Below, one piece after another: positions 8,576 to 17,202 of a stretch of 32,505 bases of DNA (position 1 is its first letter; every line of letters starts with the position of its first letter). The position numbers and the translations under genes were made by a program. Source of the DNA: an uncultured Eubacteriales bacterium (lineage in GTDB: Bacteria; Bacillota; Clostridia; Christensenellales; Aristaeellaceae); assembly GCA_902789795.1 (NCBI GenBank), contig CADAPM010000027.1, forward strand, positions 1-32,505. The letters run 5' to 3'. The notes under the pieces are model-generated. The model ran no database searches. It was not told where the DNA came from and saw nothing but the letters and a program-made list of their open reading frames with translations.

Positions 8576-8590
8576 GGGGGAGCATCAGAA

Positions 8591-10000
8591 ATGAAAGCAT
8601 TCATGGACAAGGATTTCCTGCTGAACACAGAGGCGGCCAAGGTGCTGTATCACGAGGCGGCCGAGAGCTGCCCGATCATCGACTACCACTGCCACCTGAG
8701 CCCGCGGGAAATCTATGAGGATATCCGCTATGAGAACATCACCCAGGTCTGGCTGGGCGGCGACCACTACAAGTGGCGCCTGATGCGCAGCGCCGGCGTG
8801 CCCGAAAAATACATCACCGGCGACGCCTCCGACTACGAGAAGTTCGAGAAATATGCCACCGTCCTGGGCAAGGCCATCGGCAACCCTCTGCACCACTGGA
8901 GCCACCTGGAGCTGCGCCGCTTCTTCGGCTATGACGGCGTGCTGAACCAGAAGACCGCGCCCGAAGTGTGGGAGCTGGCCAACGCCAAGCTGCAGAGCGA
9001 GGGCTACACCAGCCGCGGCCTCATCATGATGAGCAACGTGGACACCATCTGCACCACCGACGACCCCATCGACAGCCTGGAATGGCACGAGAAGCTGGCC
9101 GCGGACAAGACCTTCCCCGTGACCGTGCTGCCCGCCTGGCGCCCCGACAAGGCCATGAACCTGGAAAAGCCCACCTGGACCGAATACCTGGCCCAGCTGG
9201 AAAAGGCCGCCGGCATGGAGATCAAGAGCTTTGCGGACCTCAAGAAAGCCCTGCACATCCGCCTGGACTTCTTCGCCGCCCACGGCTGCAAGCTGAGCGA
9301 CCACGCCCTCAACTACGTGATGTACGCCCCCGCCTCCGAAGAGGAGCTGGAGCGCATCTTCGCCGCCCGCCTGAACGGCACCCTGCCCACCGCGCAGGAG
9401 GAAGCGGAATTCAAGTTCGCGTTCATGTCCGCCATGGCCGCCGAATACCATACCCGCGGCTGGGTGATGCAGCTGCACTACGGCTGCCGCCGCGACAATA
9501 ACCCCACCATGTTCAAGCGCCTGGGTCCGGACACCGGCTTTGACTGCGTGGACAACCATGCCCCGTCCGCCGAGACCGCCGCGTTCCTGGGCTCCCTGGA
9601 GGAGAAGAACGCCCTGCCCAAGACCATCCTGTACAGCCTGAACACCAACGACAACGCGGCCATCGATTCCATCCTGGGCTGCTTCCAGAATGACGAGGCC
9701 GTGGGCCGCATCCAGCACGGCTCCGCCTGGTGGTTCGACGATCACTTTGACGGCATGACCGATCAGCTGCGTTCCCTGGCGAGCCGCGGCTACCTGGCCG
9801 GCTTCGTGGGCATGCTGACGGACAGCCGCTCCTTCCTGAGCTATCCGCGCCACGAGTATTTCCGCCGCATCCTCTGCCGCCTCTTCGGCGAGTGGGTGGA
9901 GCAGGGCTTCTATCCCGAGGACATGGAGACCCTGAAGGAGATCGTGAAGGACATCTGCTACGGCAACGCCAAGCGCTACTTCGAGTTCGCCAAGAAATAA
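8591..10000 (+). CDS. uxaC: Glucuronate isomerase
   Basis: Isomerises D-glucuronate to D-fructuronate (and D-galacturonate to D-tagaturonate) in the cytoplasm, the entry step of hexuronate use. It has 469 residues, the normal length for the family, and belongs to the amidohydrolase superfamily. The metal-ligand motif is DYHCHLSP (31-38, His33 and His35). Further family segments are GWVMQLHYGCRRDNN, a late DNHAPS, GSAWWFDD and GMLTDSRSFLSYPRHEYFRR. A GGGGGAG ribosome binding site sits 8 bases before the ATG and 15 bases separate it from uxuB, so the two are co-transcribed. Confidence 0.95.
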   Translation: MKAFMDKDFLLNTEAAKVLYHEAAESCPIIDYHCHLSPREIYEDIRYENITQVWLGGDHYKWRLMRSAGVPEKYITGDASDYEKFEKYATVLGKAIGNPLHHWSHLELRRFFGYDGVLNQKTAPEVWELANAKLQSEGYTSRGLIMMSNVDTICTTDDPIDSLEWHEKLAADKTFPVTVLPAWRPDKAMNLEKPTWTEYLAQLEKAAGMEIKSFADLKKALHIRLDFFAAHGCKLSDHALNYVMYAPASEEELERIFAARLNGTLPTAQEEAEFKFAFMSAMAAEYHTRGWVMQLHYGCRRDNNPTMFKRLGPDTGFDCVDNHAPSAETAAFLGSLEEKNALPKTILYSLNTNDNAAIDSILGCFQNDEAVGRIQHGSAWWFDDHFDGMTDQLRSLASRGYLAGFVGMLTDSRSFLSYPRHEYFRRILCRLFGEWVEQGFYPEDMETLKEIVKDICYGNAKRYFEFAKK

Positions 10001-10003
10001 GCG

Positions 10004-10585
10004 ATGGCCCTGACCTTCCTGCTGACCAACCTATTGTTGGGCGTCGGCCTGGCGATGGACGCGTTTTCCGTGTCCGTCGCCAACGGCCTGCACGCGCCTC
10101 ACATGAGTGCCCGCATGCAATTGCGCGTCGCGGGCGTGTTCGCGTTCTTCCAGTGCCTGATGCCCCTTTTAGGGTGGCTGGGCATCCACGCCATCGAAAG
10201 CACCTTCTCCGCCTTCAGCAGGGCCGTGCCCTGGATCGCCCTGATCCTGCTTGCCTACCTCGGCGGCAAGATGGTGGCCGAAGGCCTCCGCAATGAGCAG
10301 CCGCCCGAGGAAGAGGTAGCCCTGACCTGGGGCGCGCTGATCCTGCAGGGCGTCGCCACCTCCATCGACGCGCTCTCCGCGGGCTTCGCGCTGGCGGAAT
10401 ACACCTTCCCCCAGGCGCTGTTGAGCGGGCTCATCATCGCCGCGGTCACGTTTGCCCTGTGCCTGATCGGCGTCCGCGCAGGCCAGAAGGCCGGGCAGCA
10501 CCTGACCCGGTGGTCCACGGTCATCGGCGGGATCATCCTGATCGCCATCGGCCTGAACATCTTCATCCGGGGCGTGCTATTGTAA
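10004..10585 (+). CDS. mntP: Manganese efflux pump MntP
   Basis: A small inner-membrane Mn(II) exporter of 193 residues with six predicted membrane helices in two inverted halves. Each half carries the family aspartate in a helix: LAMDAFSVSVANG (Asp19) and SIDALSAGFALAE (Asp122). The start lies 3 bases after the uxaC stop with no clear RBS, so expression depends on coupling to uxaC. Grouping a Mn exporter with a metal-dependent isomerase may be chance or may link metal balance to hexuronate use. In many bacteria mntP is controlled by the yybP-ykoY Mn riboswitch, which I do not see here. Confidence 0.93.
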   Translation: MALTFLLTNLLLGVGLAMDAFSVSVANGLHAPHMSARMQLRVAGVFAFFQCLMPLLGWLGIHAIESTFSAFSRAVPWIALILLAYLGGKMVAEGLRNEQPPEEEVALTWGALILQGVATSIDALSAGFALAEYTFPQALLSGLIIAAVTFALCLIGVRAGQKAGQHLTRWSTVIGGIILIAIGLNIFIRGVLL

Positions 10586-10600
10586 ACGCACCCATCACAA

Positions 10601-10634
10601 AAGGGACGGACCTTCGAAAGTCCGTCCCTTTTTT
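10601..10634 (+). terminator. Intrinsic terminator after mntP
   Basis: An 11-bp perfect stem (AAGGGACGGAC / GTCCGTCCCTT) is followed by T tract to 10634. It may also stop the LRR gene transcribed from the other side, which ends at 10652. Confidence 0.9.
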
Positions 10635-10651
10635 ATGTCCGTATATGTGCC

Positions 10652-11704
10652 TCAGAAGCTGATCCTGCCGCCGGTCTTGCGTCGCACATGGTCGCGCTTG
10701 GCCGCCTGGAAGGCGATGGAGTCCCGGTCCGCAATGACCGTCAGGCGCTTGCAGCCGGCAAAGGCGTTCAGGCCGATGCGCTGGACCCCGGGCGGGACCT
10801 CCAGCGCGCGCAGGGAGGCGCAGCCCCGGAAGGCCTCTTCCCCGATGCGCTCCAGGCCCACCGGCAGGTTGATCTCTGCCAGGGACGCGCAGCCAGCAAA
10901 GGCCCCGTCCCCCACCTCGATGATGCCTTCCGCCAGCTCCACGGCGGGCAGGCTCGAGCAGTCGCGGAACAGCCCCTCCTCCAGCCGCGGGATCATGCAG
11001 GACATGACGACCTCCGTCAGCTGCCCGCAGCCGCTGAAGGCTTCAGCCCCCAGCTCCGTCAGGGTGCCGGGCATCTTGACCGAAGCGAGCCGGCCGCAGC
11101 CCATGAAGGCGCGGTCGCCGATCCGGGTCACGCCCCTGGGCAGCTCGATGGACTGGAGGAGCACGCAGTAGGCGAAGGCCCCGCCGCCGATCCAGATGAG
11201 GCCGGGCGGACAATCCACCTCCCGCAGGGCCTGGGACCAGCTGAAGGCCTGATCCGCCACGGCGTTGACGCCGATGGGGATCGCGTAGGAGCTTTCCTGC
11301 TTTCCGGCCGGATAGCAGCACAGAAGCTTCCCGCGCCGGTCGAACAGCACGCCGTCCATGGACTTATAGTACCGGTTCCCGGCAGTCACCTCGATGCTCT
11401 TCAGGCTGACGCAGCGCACGAAGGCGCCGTCCTCCACCAGCACCACGGACGCGGGCAGGGTGACGCTCTGCAGGCTGACGCAGCCCGCGAAGGCACCGCC
11501 GCAGATCGTCTCCAGGCCCTCGGGCAGGCGCACGGAGGTGAGCTCCGTATGCCCGGCGAACAACTCGCGCCGGATCTCCACGACGGTCCTGCCGCCGATG
11601 GTGTCCGGCAGCTCGGCATTCGCTCCGCCGCGGTAGGCGGTGACGGCCACAGTGCTTTCCGATACCGGCACCGTTTCAAACAAGTCTACATTCTTTCCGG
11701 CCAC
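10652..11704 (-). CDS. BspA-type leucine-rich repeat (LRR_5) protein
   Basis: A 350-residue solenoid of about 23-residue repeats of the Treponema/BspA type, with the recurrent pattern L-x2-IG-x2-AF-x-GC-x-SL-x2-I-x-LP. A mid-protein insert reads YKSMDGVLFDRRGKLLCCYPAG, the usual VLFD...YPAG break in this family. There is no signal peptide, anchor or sorting motif, so the protein is predicted cytoplasmic, unlike classical surface-exposed BspA. The start is GTG at 11702-11704 behind GGAGG with 6-base spacing. It lies 15 bases after a second LRR gene, so the two form an operon. The ligand or partner is unknown; such repeats usually mediate protein binding. Confidence 0.85.
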   Translation of the reverse strand: MAGKNVDLFETVPVSESTVAVTAYRGGANAELPDTIGGRTVVEIRRELFAGHTELTSVRLPEGLETICGGAFAGCVSLQSVTLPASVVLVEDGAFVRCVSLKSIEVTAGNRYYKSMDGVLFDRRGKLLCCYPAGKQESSYAIPIGVNAVADQAFSWSQALREVDCPPGLIWIGGGAFAYCVLLQSIELPRGVTRIGDRAFMGCGRLASVKMPGTLTELGAEAFSGCGQLTEVVMSCMIPRLEEGLFRDCSSLPAVELAEGIIEVGDGAFAGCASLAEINLPVGLERIGEEAFRGCASLRALEVPPGVQRIGLNAFAGCKRLTVIADRDSIAFQAAKRDHVRRKTGGRISF

Positions 11705-11719
11705 AGTGAGCCTCCAAAA

Positions 11720-12685
11720 TCATGATCTCATCCAGGGCCACTGCACGCGGTGGCGGCAGGGGAACCCGAACTGCCGGCAGTACCGGTCGGCATAGGAACC
11801 CTTATCGACCTGGAGCACCAGCTTATCGCAATTGTTGAACGCCTTGTACTCGATGGACGTCACGCTTTCGGGGATGTACAGGCTCCTGAGCTCCGTGCAG
11901 CCCGAGAAGGCCCGGGTGCCGATGCTGCGCAGGTTTGCCGGCAGCTCCACCGTTTTCAGCGCCGAGCAATGATAGAAGGCGTAACGCCCCAGGGAGCGCA
12001 GGCCGTGATGGAAGTGAATCTTCTGCAGCTTCACGCAGCCGTGGAAGGCGTATTCGTCCACGAAGCGCAGGTCCTCCGGCGCGGTGAGCGCCGTCTCTCC
12101 CCCGCCCGGCAGGCAGCATAAAAGTATGCTCTCCTTCCGGTCCACCAGGAAGCAGCCCTCCCGGCTCAGGAATGGGTGGCCCTCCGGCACATCCACGTCC
12201 CGCAGAAGCGGCGAGCCGCTGAACACCTCGTGGCCGAAGCTGGCGATGCTCCCGGGCAATTGCACCTTTGTGAGCGCAGGACAGTCCGCAAAGGCGCGGC
12301 CCTCGATAGCGGTCACGCCCTCGGGCAGGGTCACGCGCTTCAGCTCCCGCGCCCCGGCAAAGGCCCCGAAGGCGATCTCCCGGGTCCCGGCGGGCACGAT
12401 ATACTCCTCCCCGCGCCGATCCATGGGATAGCGAAGCAGGCGCTGCCTGCTCTTATCGAACAGGACGCCGTTGACCGCTGTGAGCGCCGGATGATTGGCC
12501 TCGGTCTGGAAGGCCTCGACAGTGCCCGCGTGATCAAAGACGTCATACTCGACGCCCGTCAGGGGATGTCCATCCACCCAGCCCGGCAGCGTCAGGATCG
12601 GCGCTCCGCGCTCACATTCTGTCAGAACAGCCTCGCCGCTGTCCCGGATCTCAAAGATCCAGCCGTTTTTCTCGATCGTCTGCAT
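11720..12685 (-). CDS. BspA-type leucine-rich repeat (LRR_5) protein
   Basis: A 321-residue paralogue-like partner of the downstream LRR protein. A short N-terminal beta segment (KNGWIFEIRDSGEAVLTEC) precedes LRR_5 repeats such as TLPEGVTAIEGRAFADCPAL and ELPANLRSIGTRAFSGCTEL. Two inserts have the VLFDKSRQRLLRYPMD type of break. It ends in SYADRYCRQFGFPC, a C-terminal pattern common in clostridial LRR_5 proteins. No signal peptide or membrane segment is seen. The promoter just upstream is strong, and there is a clear order of repeats but no catalytic domain, so no function is assigned. Confidence 0.83.
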   Translation of the reverse strand: MQTIEKNGWIFEIRDSGEAVLTECERGAPILTLPGWVDGHPLTGVEYDVFDHAGTVEAFQTEANHPALTAVNGVLFDKSRQRLLRYPMDRRGEEYIVPAGTREIAFGAFAGARELKRVTLPEGVTAIEGRAFADCPALTKVQLPGSIASFGHEVFSGSPLLRDVDVPEGHPFLSREGCFLVDRKESILLCCLPGGGETALTAPEDLRFVDEYAFHGCVKLQKIHFHHGLRSLGRYAFYHCSALKTVELPANLRSIGTRAFSGCTELRSLYIPESVTSIEYKAFNNCDKLVLQVDKGSYADRYCRQFGFPCRHRVQWPWMRS

Positions 12686-12739
12686 AGCTCCCCGATCACT
12701 TCATACTCTCTCATATGTGCCTGTTCATGCTTGCCAGCA

Positions 12740-12768
12740 CATATATCTTAGCACAATTTACATGTCAA
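12740..12768 (-). promoter_or_regulatory. Promoter of the LRR gene pair, overlapping the mtaB stop codon
   Basis: On the minus strand TTGACA (perfect -35) is followed by 17 bases and TATATG. The -35 lies in the last codons of mtaB and the TAA stop is inside the spacer. Confidence 0.7.
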
Positions 12769-14041
12769 TACAAGTCCCACGAAACGCGTCGCCCGTCCAG
12801 CAGTCCAGGCGCACGTTCACGATGTCCCCGGTCTCCACGCCGCTCACGATCACCGGCGCGTACTCGGGCGTGTAGCCCCGGCAGGCGCCTTCGGCCCCGT
12901 CTTCGGCCAGCACGGGCCGGACCCGGCCGATCTGGCCCTCCGCCCATTTGGAGGCGGTCTCGCGCCCCACGCGGATCAGGGTCCGGGCCCGCTCCTCGCG
13001 CACCGCCCGGGGCAGCTGGTCCGGCATGTCCGCCGCGGGCGTGCCCTTGCGCGCGCTGTAGGGGAACACGTGGATGCGGGCAAAGCCCACCTCGCGCACC
13101 AGGCTGCAGGAGGCTTCGAAGTCCGCCTCCGTCTCCCCCGGGAAGCCGGTGATGATGTCCGTGGTGATGGCGCAGCCCGGGAACGCCTCATTGAGCCGCC
13201 GCGCGGCGTCCGTGAACTGCTCCCGGGTATAGCGCCGGCGCATGCGCTTGAGCACCGCGTCCGAGCCCGACTGCAGCGCCAGGTGGAACTGGGGGCAGAG
13301 GGACGGGATCCTTTGGATGCGCTCGATGAAATCCGGCGTGGCCACCACAGGCTCCAGGGAGCCCAGCCTCAGCCGCTCCACCCCGGAGGCAGCGGCCGCC
13401 TCCACCGCGTCCGCCAGGCTGCCCTGGCCCAGGTCCCGGCCATAGCTGGTCAGATGGATGCCCGTCAGCACCAGCTCACGATAGCCCGCCTCCTTCAGGC
13501 GGAGGGCTTCGGCGCGGATATCTTCGAGGGCGCGGGAGCGGATGCCGCCCCGCACATAGGGGATGATGCAGTAGGTGCAGTAGCGGTCGCAGCCCTCCTG
13601 GATCTTCATCACGGCACGGGTATGGCCCTCGTCGCCGCTGACCTCCAGGGGCTCGAAGGGCACCCGCAGGATGTCCTCCACCGCCACGGTCTGCCGCCCT
13701 TCGCGGACGGCGGCCTCCAGCAGGTCCACCACCTGGCCACGGCGGCTGGCCCCCAGGATGAGCCTCGCCCCGGTGGAGAGCAGCTTCTCCCCATCCCGCT
13801 GGGCCAGGCAGCCCGCGATGACCACCTCCGCCCCGGGATTGCGCCGCTGGGCGCGCCGGACGGCGTTCAGAGACTTTTTATCCCCCGTGTCCGTGACCGT
13901 GCAGGTGTTGATCACATACACGTCCGCGATGTCGTCAAAGGCCACCACCCGGTAGCCCGCCTTCTCAAAGCACTCCAGCATGGCCTGGGTGTCGTACTGG
14001 TTGACCTTGCAGCCCAGGGTCTGAAACGCGACTGTATCCAT
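12758..14041 (-). CDS. mtaB: tRNA (N6-threonylcarbamoyladenosine-37-C2) methylthiotransferase MtaB
   Basis: A radical-SAM methylthiotransferase that converts t6A37 to ms2t6A37 in ANN-decoding tRNAs. It has 427 residues with three domains: an N-terminal UPF0004 domain with auxiliary cluster cysteines Cys11 (TLGCKVNQ), Cys47 (NTCTVT) and Cys78 (AGCLAQR); a radical SAM domain with CDRYCTYC (Cys151, Cys155, Cys158); and a C-terminal TRAM-like domain (about 365-425). The LGCKVNQYDTQAM start and CIIPYVRGGIRSR are typical of MtaB rather than MiaB or RimO. The start is 1 base after the rsmE stop, so it is the last gene of the aspS-prmA-rsmE-mtaB operon. Confidence 0.93.
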   Translation of the reverse strand: MDTVAFQTLGCKVNQYDTQAMLECFEKAGYRVVAFDDIADVYVINTCTVTDTGDKKSLNAVRRAQRRNPGAEVVIAGCLAQRDGEKLLSTGARLILGASRRGQVVDLLEAAVREGRQTVAVEDILRVPFEPLEVSGDEGHTRAVMKIQEGCDRYCTYCIIPYVRGGIRSRALEDIRAEALRLKEAGYRELVLTGIHLTSYGRDLGQGSLADAVEAAAASGVERLRLGSLEPVVATPDFIERIQRIPSLCPQFHLALQSGSDAVLKRMRRRYTREQFTDAARRLNEAFPGCAITTDIITGFPGETEADFEASCSLVREVGFARIHVFPYSARKGTPAADMPDQLPRAVREERARTLIRVGRETASKWAEGQIGRVRPVLAEDGAEGACRGYTPEYAPVIVSGVETGDIVNVRLDCWTGDAFRGTCIDM

Positions 14042-14042
14042 A

Positions 14043-14780
14043 TCACTCCGCCTCCGCTGCGCCGTATTCCCCGCGCTCGTACAGGAGCATGATCAGCGCC
14101 GCCAGGCCCGCCGTCTCCGTGCGGAAGATGCGCGGCCCCAGGGTCACGGGCACCGCCCCGGCGGAGCGGAAGGCTTCGATCTCCTCCGGCGTGATGCCGC
14201 CCTCGGGACCGATGATCACGGCGATATCTTTGGCTTCGGGATGCTGACGCGCCGCCTCCCCCAGGGAAAGGGCGTGGACCTCCTCCCAGGGCACCAGCAC
14301 CAGATCGTGGCGCGCCAGGGCCTCCGGGAGGGCCTTCTTCCCGATCACGTCCACCGCGGGCACGTGGGCCCGGCCGGACTGCTTGGCGGCTTCCTGGGCG
14401 ATGCGCTGCCAGCGCTCCGCCTTCTTGTCCGCGTCCTTGCCGTTCAGCTTGCTGACGGACCGGGCCATCTCGGCCACGCGCACGGCGTACACGCCCGCCT
14501 CGGTGCCCTTCTGGACCACGTAATCCACCTTGTCCGCCTTGGGCAGGCCCTGGTACAAGGTCACCCGCGCCTTCGGCTCCGGGGAGGGCAGGGCCTTTCC
14601 GAGCCGGGCCGTCACCTCGGGGCCTTCCGAGAGGAGCACAGCATCAAACAGCTGATCCTCCAGGATCAGCTGTACGTTTTCGCCCGCTTTCAGCCGCAGG
14701 ACGGTCAGCGCGTGGCGCGCCTCCTGGGGCAGGAGTCGGGCAGTCTTTTGATCAACTTTTTCAGCGAAAAAACGATGCAT
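14043..14780 (-). CDS. rsmE: 16S rRNA (uracil-1498-N3)-methyltransferase RsmE
   Basis: Methylates N3 of U1498 of 16S rRNA in the 30S subunit. It has 245 residues of the SPOUT superfamily: an N-terminal PUA-like domain (MHRFFAEKV...EARHALTVLRL) and a C-terminal knotted domain with VIIGPEGGITPEEIEAF and LGPRIFRTETAGLAAL, the SAM-binding knot. It sits 3 bases after prmA, the order prmA-rsmE being common in Firmicutes. Confidence 0.94.
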   Translation of the reverse strand: MHRFFAEKVDQKTARLLPQEARHALTVLRLKAGENVQLILEDQLFDAVLLSEGPEVTARLGKALPSPEPKARVTLYQGLPKADKVDYVVQKGTEAGVYAVRVAEMARSVSKLNGKDADKKAERWQRIAQEAAKQSGRAHVPAVDVIGKKALPEALARHDLVLVPWEEVHALSLGEAARQHPEAKDIAVIIGPEGGITPEEIEAFRSAGAVPVTLGPRIFRTETAGLAALIMLLYERGEYGAAEAE

Positions 14781-14783
14781 AAC

Positions 14784-15728
14784 TCAGTCTTTCGGTTTCC
14801 GCACGGCAAAGGCGCACCAGTCCCCGCGGGACCGTTCTTCGAGGATCTCATATCCGGCGGCGGTCAGGGCGTTAAACACGTCGTCCCGCATCTCGCGGAT
14901 GATGCCGCTGCACACGAAGGTGCCGCCGGGGGTCAGGTAGGCTTTGAGGGGACTCGCCAGCATGCAGATGACCGGGGCCAGAATGTTGGCCACCGCAAAG
15001 TCATAGGTGCCGCGCACGCCCTTCAGCAGGTCGCCCTTCTCCACGTCGATGACGCCGGACAGGCCGTTCTTCTGCACGTTTTCCTTCGCCACCCGGACGG
15101 CGTCCTCGTCGATATCGATGGCGTACACGTCCTTCGCGCCCAGCAGCGCGGCGGCGATGGCCAGGATGCCCGAGCCGGTGCCGATGTCAAAGAGCTTCCC
15201 GCCCTGGTAATACTGCTCGATGAGCTCGATACACAGGGCCGTGGTCTCGTGGGTGCCGGTGCCGAAGGCCATGCCGGGGTCGATCTCGATGATCCTGTCC
15301 CCCGGTTCCGCGTCCCAGGATTCCCAGGTGGGCTTGACCACCATGTGGCGGCCCAGGCGGAAGGGCTTGAAGTACTGCTTCCAGTTATTGGCCCAGTCCT
15401 CCTCGCGGATGCTGCCGACCTCGAGGGTCAGCGCGCCGAAGGCGTGCTCCGCGTCCTGGGCCTGCATGTGCGGCAGCTCCAGGCGCAGGGCCTCCAGCAC
15501 CTTTCCGGCGTCCGCGGCGGCGAACCAGGCCTTGACCTGCACATCCTCCGGGGCGGCGTCCAGCAGGGCGCGGTCCATCAGCTCCCAGTTGCGGCCCGGC
15601 TTGTCCGGATCGGGGAGGTCGTTTTTATCGATGATCTGCGTACCCGTAGCACCCAAGCGCATCAGCAGCGCGGATACGGCATCCGCGCCGCCGGTGGTGG
15701 TGCTGACGGTCAGTTCGGTGTATTCCAT
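14784..15728 (-). CDS. prmA: Ribosomal protein L11 methyltransferase PrmA
   Basis: Trimethylates ribosomal protein L11 using SAM. It has 314 residues: an N-terminal substrate-recognition domain (1-95), the linker EEDWANNWKQYFKPFRLG (109-126), the conserved IDPGMAFGTGTHETT (149-163), the SAM-binding loop DIGTGSGILA (181-190) and the NIL motif in VANILAPVI. The gene follows aspS with a gap of 3 bases. Confidence 0.95.
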   Translation of the reverse strand: MEYTELTVSTTTGGADAVSALLMRLGATGTQIIDKNDLPDPDKPGRNWELMDRALLDAAPEDVQVKAWFAAADAGKVLEALRLELPHMQAQDAEHAFGALTLEVGSIREEDWANNWKQYFKPFRLGRHMVVKPTWESWDAEPGDRIIEIDPGMAFGTGTHETTALCIELIEQYYQGGKLFDIGTGSGILAIAAALLGAKDVYAIDIDEDAVRVAKENVQKNGLSGVIDVEKGDLLKGVRGTYDFAVANILAPVICMLASPLKAYLTPGGTFVCSGIIREMRDDVFNALTAAGYEILEERSRGDWCAFAVRKPKD

Positions 15729-15731
15729 AGG

Positions 15732-17021
15732 TCAGGGCTCGATGCGGTTCGGGCCGCGGAACAGGAACTCCGCCTCCTTGATGGAGAGGCCCAGGAGCAG
15801 CATGGTCAGGCGGTCGATGCCCAGGCCGAAGCCGCCGTGGGGCGGGCAGCCGTAGCGGAAGAACTCCATGTAGAACTGGACGTCCTTGCCCAGGCCCTTC
15901 TCATCAGCCTGCTTGCGCAGCTGCTCATAGCGGTGCTCGCGCTGGGCGCCGGTGGTGATCTCCGTGCCGCGCCAGATCAGGTCGTAGCCCAGGGGGTTGC
16001 CGTTCTCGTCGCGCATATGGTAGAAGGCGCGCTTTTCGGGGCCGTAGTCGGTCACGAACAGGAACTCATGGCCGAACTTATCCATGGAGAGCTTAGCGCA
16101 CAGGTGCTCGGCGTCGGTGGTCAGGTCGTTCTTCTCGCTGTCCTCCACGGTGTAGCCGTAGCGCTCCTCCAGCTCCTTGTACACGTCCGCCAGCTTCATT
16201 TCCGGGAAGGGCAGGGTGGGGATCACCACGTCCAAGCCGTACTGGGCCTTGATCTGCTCGCCGTAGCGCTCTTTGACGGCGGTCAGGGCGGCGGTCAGCA
16301 GCTCGGCCTCCACCTGCATGACGTCACGGAAGGAGTCGATGTAGCTCATCTCGATGTCGAAGCCGGTGAACTCGGTGGCGTGCTTGTTGGTGAAGGACTT
16401 TTCAGCGCGGAAGACCGGGCCCACCTCAAAGATGCGGTCGAAGCCCGCGGCCATGGCCATCTGCTTGTAGAACTGGGGGCTCTGGCTCAGATAGCCCTTG
16501 CGGTCGAAGTATTTGAGCTCGAAGACCTCGCTGCCGGATTCGCTGGCCGCGCCGATGAGCTTCGGGGTGTGGATCTCGATGAAGCGGCGGTCCAGCAGGT
16601 ACTGGCGCATGGCGTTGACCATGACAGTCTGGGCCTGAAAGATCAGCAGGTTCTTATCGGAGCGCAGGTCGATCCAGCGGTAGTCCAGCCGGCTGTCGAT
16701 GGCCGCGTCCTTGGAGATGGGCAGCGGTTCGGCAATGGACTCCACTTTGATCATGTCCGGCAGCATCTCGCGGCCGCCCAGCTTGACATAATCGTTCTCC
16801 ACAATGGTGCCTTCGGCGGTGATGACGGACTCGATGGTCAGCTGATCCACAGCCGCCGCCACCTCAGGGAACTTTTCCTTTTCCACGGTCAGCTGGATGC
16901 GTCCCGTATCGTCCCTCAGCACCAGGAAAGCCATGGTGCGCTTGTTGCGGATGTTCTCCACGAAGCCCTGCAGCCGGACCCGCTCGCCCGCGGGCGCTCC
17001 GGCGATCAACGATCTCTGCAT
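15732..17021 (-). CDS. aspS: Archaeal-type aspartyl-tRNA synthetase, probably non-discriminating (Asp/Asn)
   Basis: Charges tRNA(Asp) and probably tRNA(Asn) with aspartate. It has 429 residues, the short class IIb form without the GAD insertion of standard bacterial AspRS (about 590 residues). The N-terminal OB-fold anticodon domain spans about 1-100 (ERVRLQGFVENIRNKRTMAF). Class II motif 2 is FEVGPVFRAEKSFTNKHATE and motif 3 is HGGFGLGIDRLTMLLLG. A non-discriminating enzyme needs GatCAB to amidate Asp-tRNA(Asn); those genes are not in the window. The start is the ATG at 17019-17021 with GGAGG 7 bases upstream; the longer frame toward 17150 would include the promoter. First gene of the operon. 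Confidence 0.88.
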   Translation of the reverse strand: MQRSLIAGAPAGERVRLQGFVENIRNKRTMAFLVLRDDTGRIQLTVEKEKFPEVAAAVDQLTIESVITAEGTIVENDYVKLGGREMLPDMIKVESIAEPLPISKDAAIDSRLDYRWIDLRSDKNLLIFQAQTVMVNAMRQYLLDRRFIEIHTPKLIGAASESGSEVFELKYFDRKGYLSQSPQFYKQMAMAAGFDRIFEVGPVFRAEKSFTNKHATEFTGFDIEMSYIDSFRDVMQVEAELLTAALTAVKERYGEQIKAQYGLDVVIPTLPFPEMKLADVYKELEERYGYTVEDSEKNDLTTDAEHLCAKLSMDKFGHEFLFVTDYGPEKRAFYHMRDENGNPLGYDLIWRGTEITTGAQREHRYEQLRKQADEKGLGKDVQFYMEFFRYGCPPHGGFGLGIDRLTMLLLGLSIKEAEFLFRGPNRIEP

Positions 17022-17097
17022 ATCGATTCCTCCAGTTCTTGTTATCAGCGGCCATGCCGCTGCGATGCACATAAAACGCGCTTTTCCGCGCCTGCCT

Positions 17098-17126
17098 ATT
17101 GTACAGGATTTGCCGCGTTTTGGCAA
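17098..17126 (-). promoter_or_regulatory. Promoter of the aspS-prmA-rsmE-mtaB operon
   Basis: On the minus strand TTGCCA is followed by 17 bases and TACAAT. The leader to the aspS start is about 70 bases and contains a short GC-rich hairpin (GCGCGGAAAAGCGCG near 17077-17091); I do not see T-box elements. Confidence 0.7.
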
Positions 17127-17150
17127 GGTTTTAAATGTATTTCGGCCCAT

Positions 17151-17183
17151 AAAACAGGGCTGTTGCGCTTATCACAACAGCCC
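17151..17183 (-). terminator. Intrinsic terminator of the small secreted-protein gene
   Basis: On the minus strand a perfect 9-bp stem (GGGCTGTTG / CAACAGCCC, 9-base loop) is followed by TGTTTTA. It lies 20 bases after the stop codon at 17203. Confidence 0.7.
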
Positions 17184-17202
17184 CGACAGTTTCAAGGCAA
17201 GA

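Noticed and set aside
17022-17150. Longer start for aspS giving 43 more residues
   Set aside because: The extension covers the promoter at 17098-17126, has no RBS and no similarity to the AspRS N-terminus, while the ATG at 17021 has GGAGG at 7 bases.
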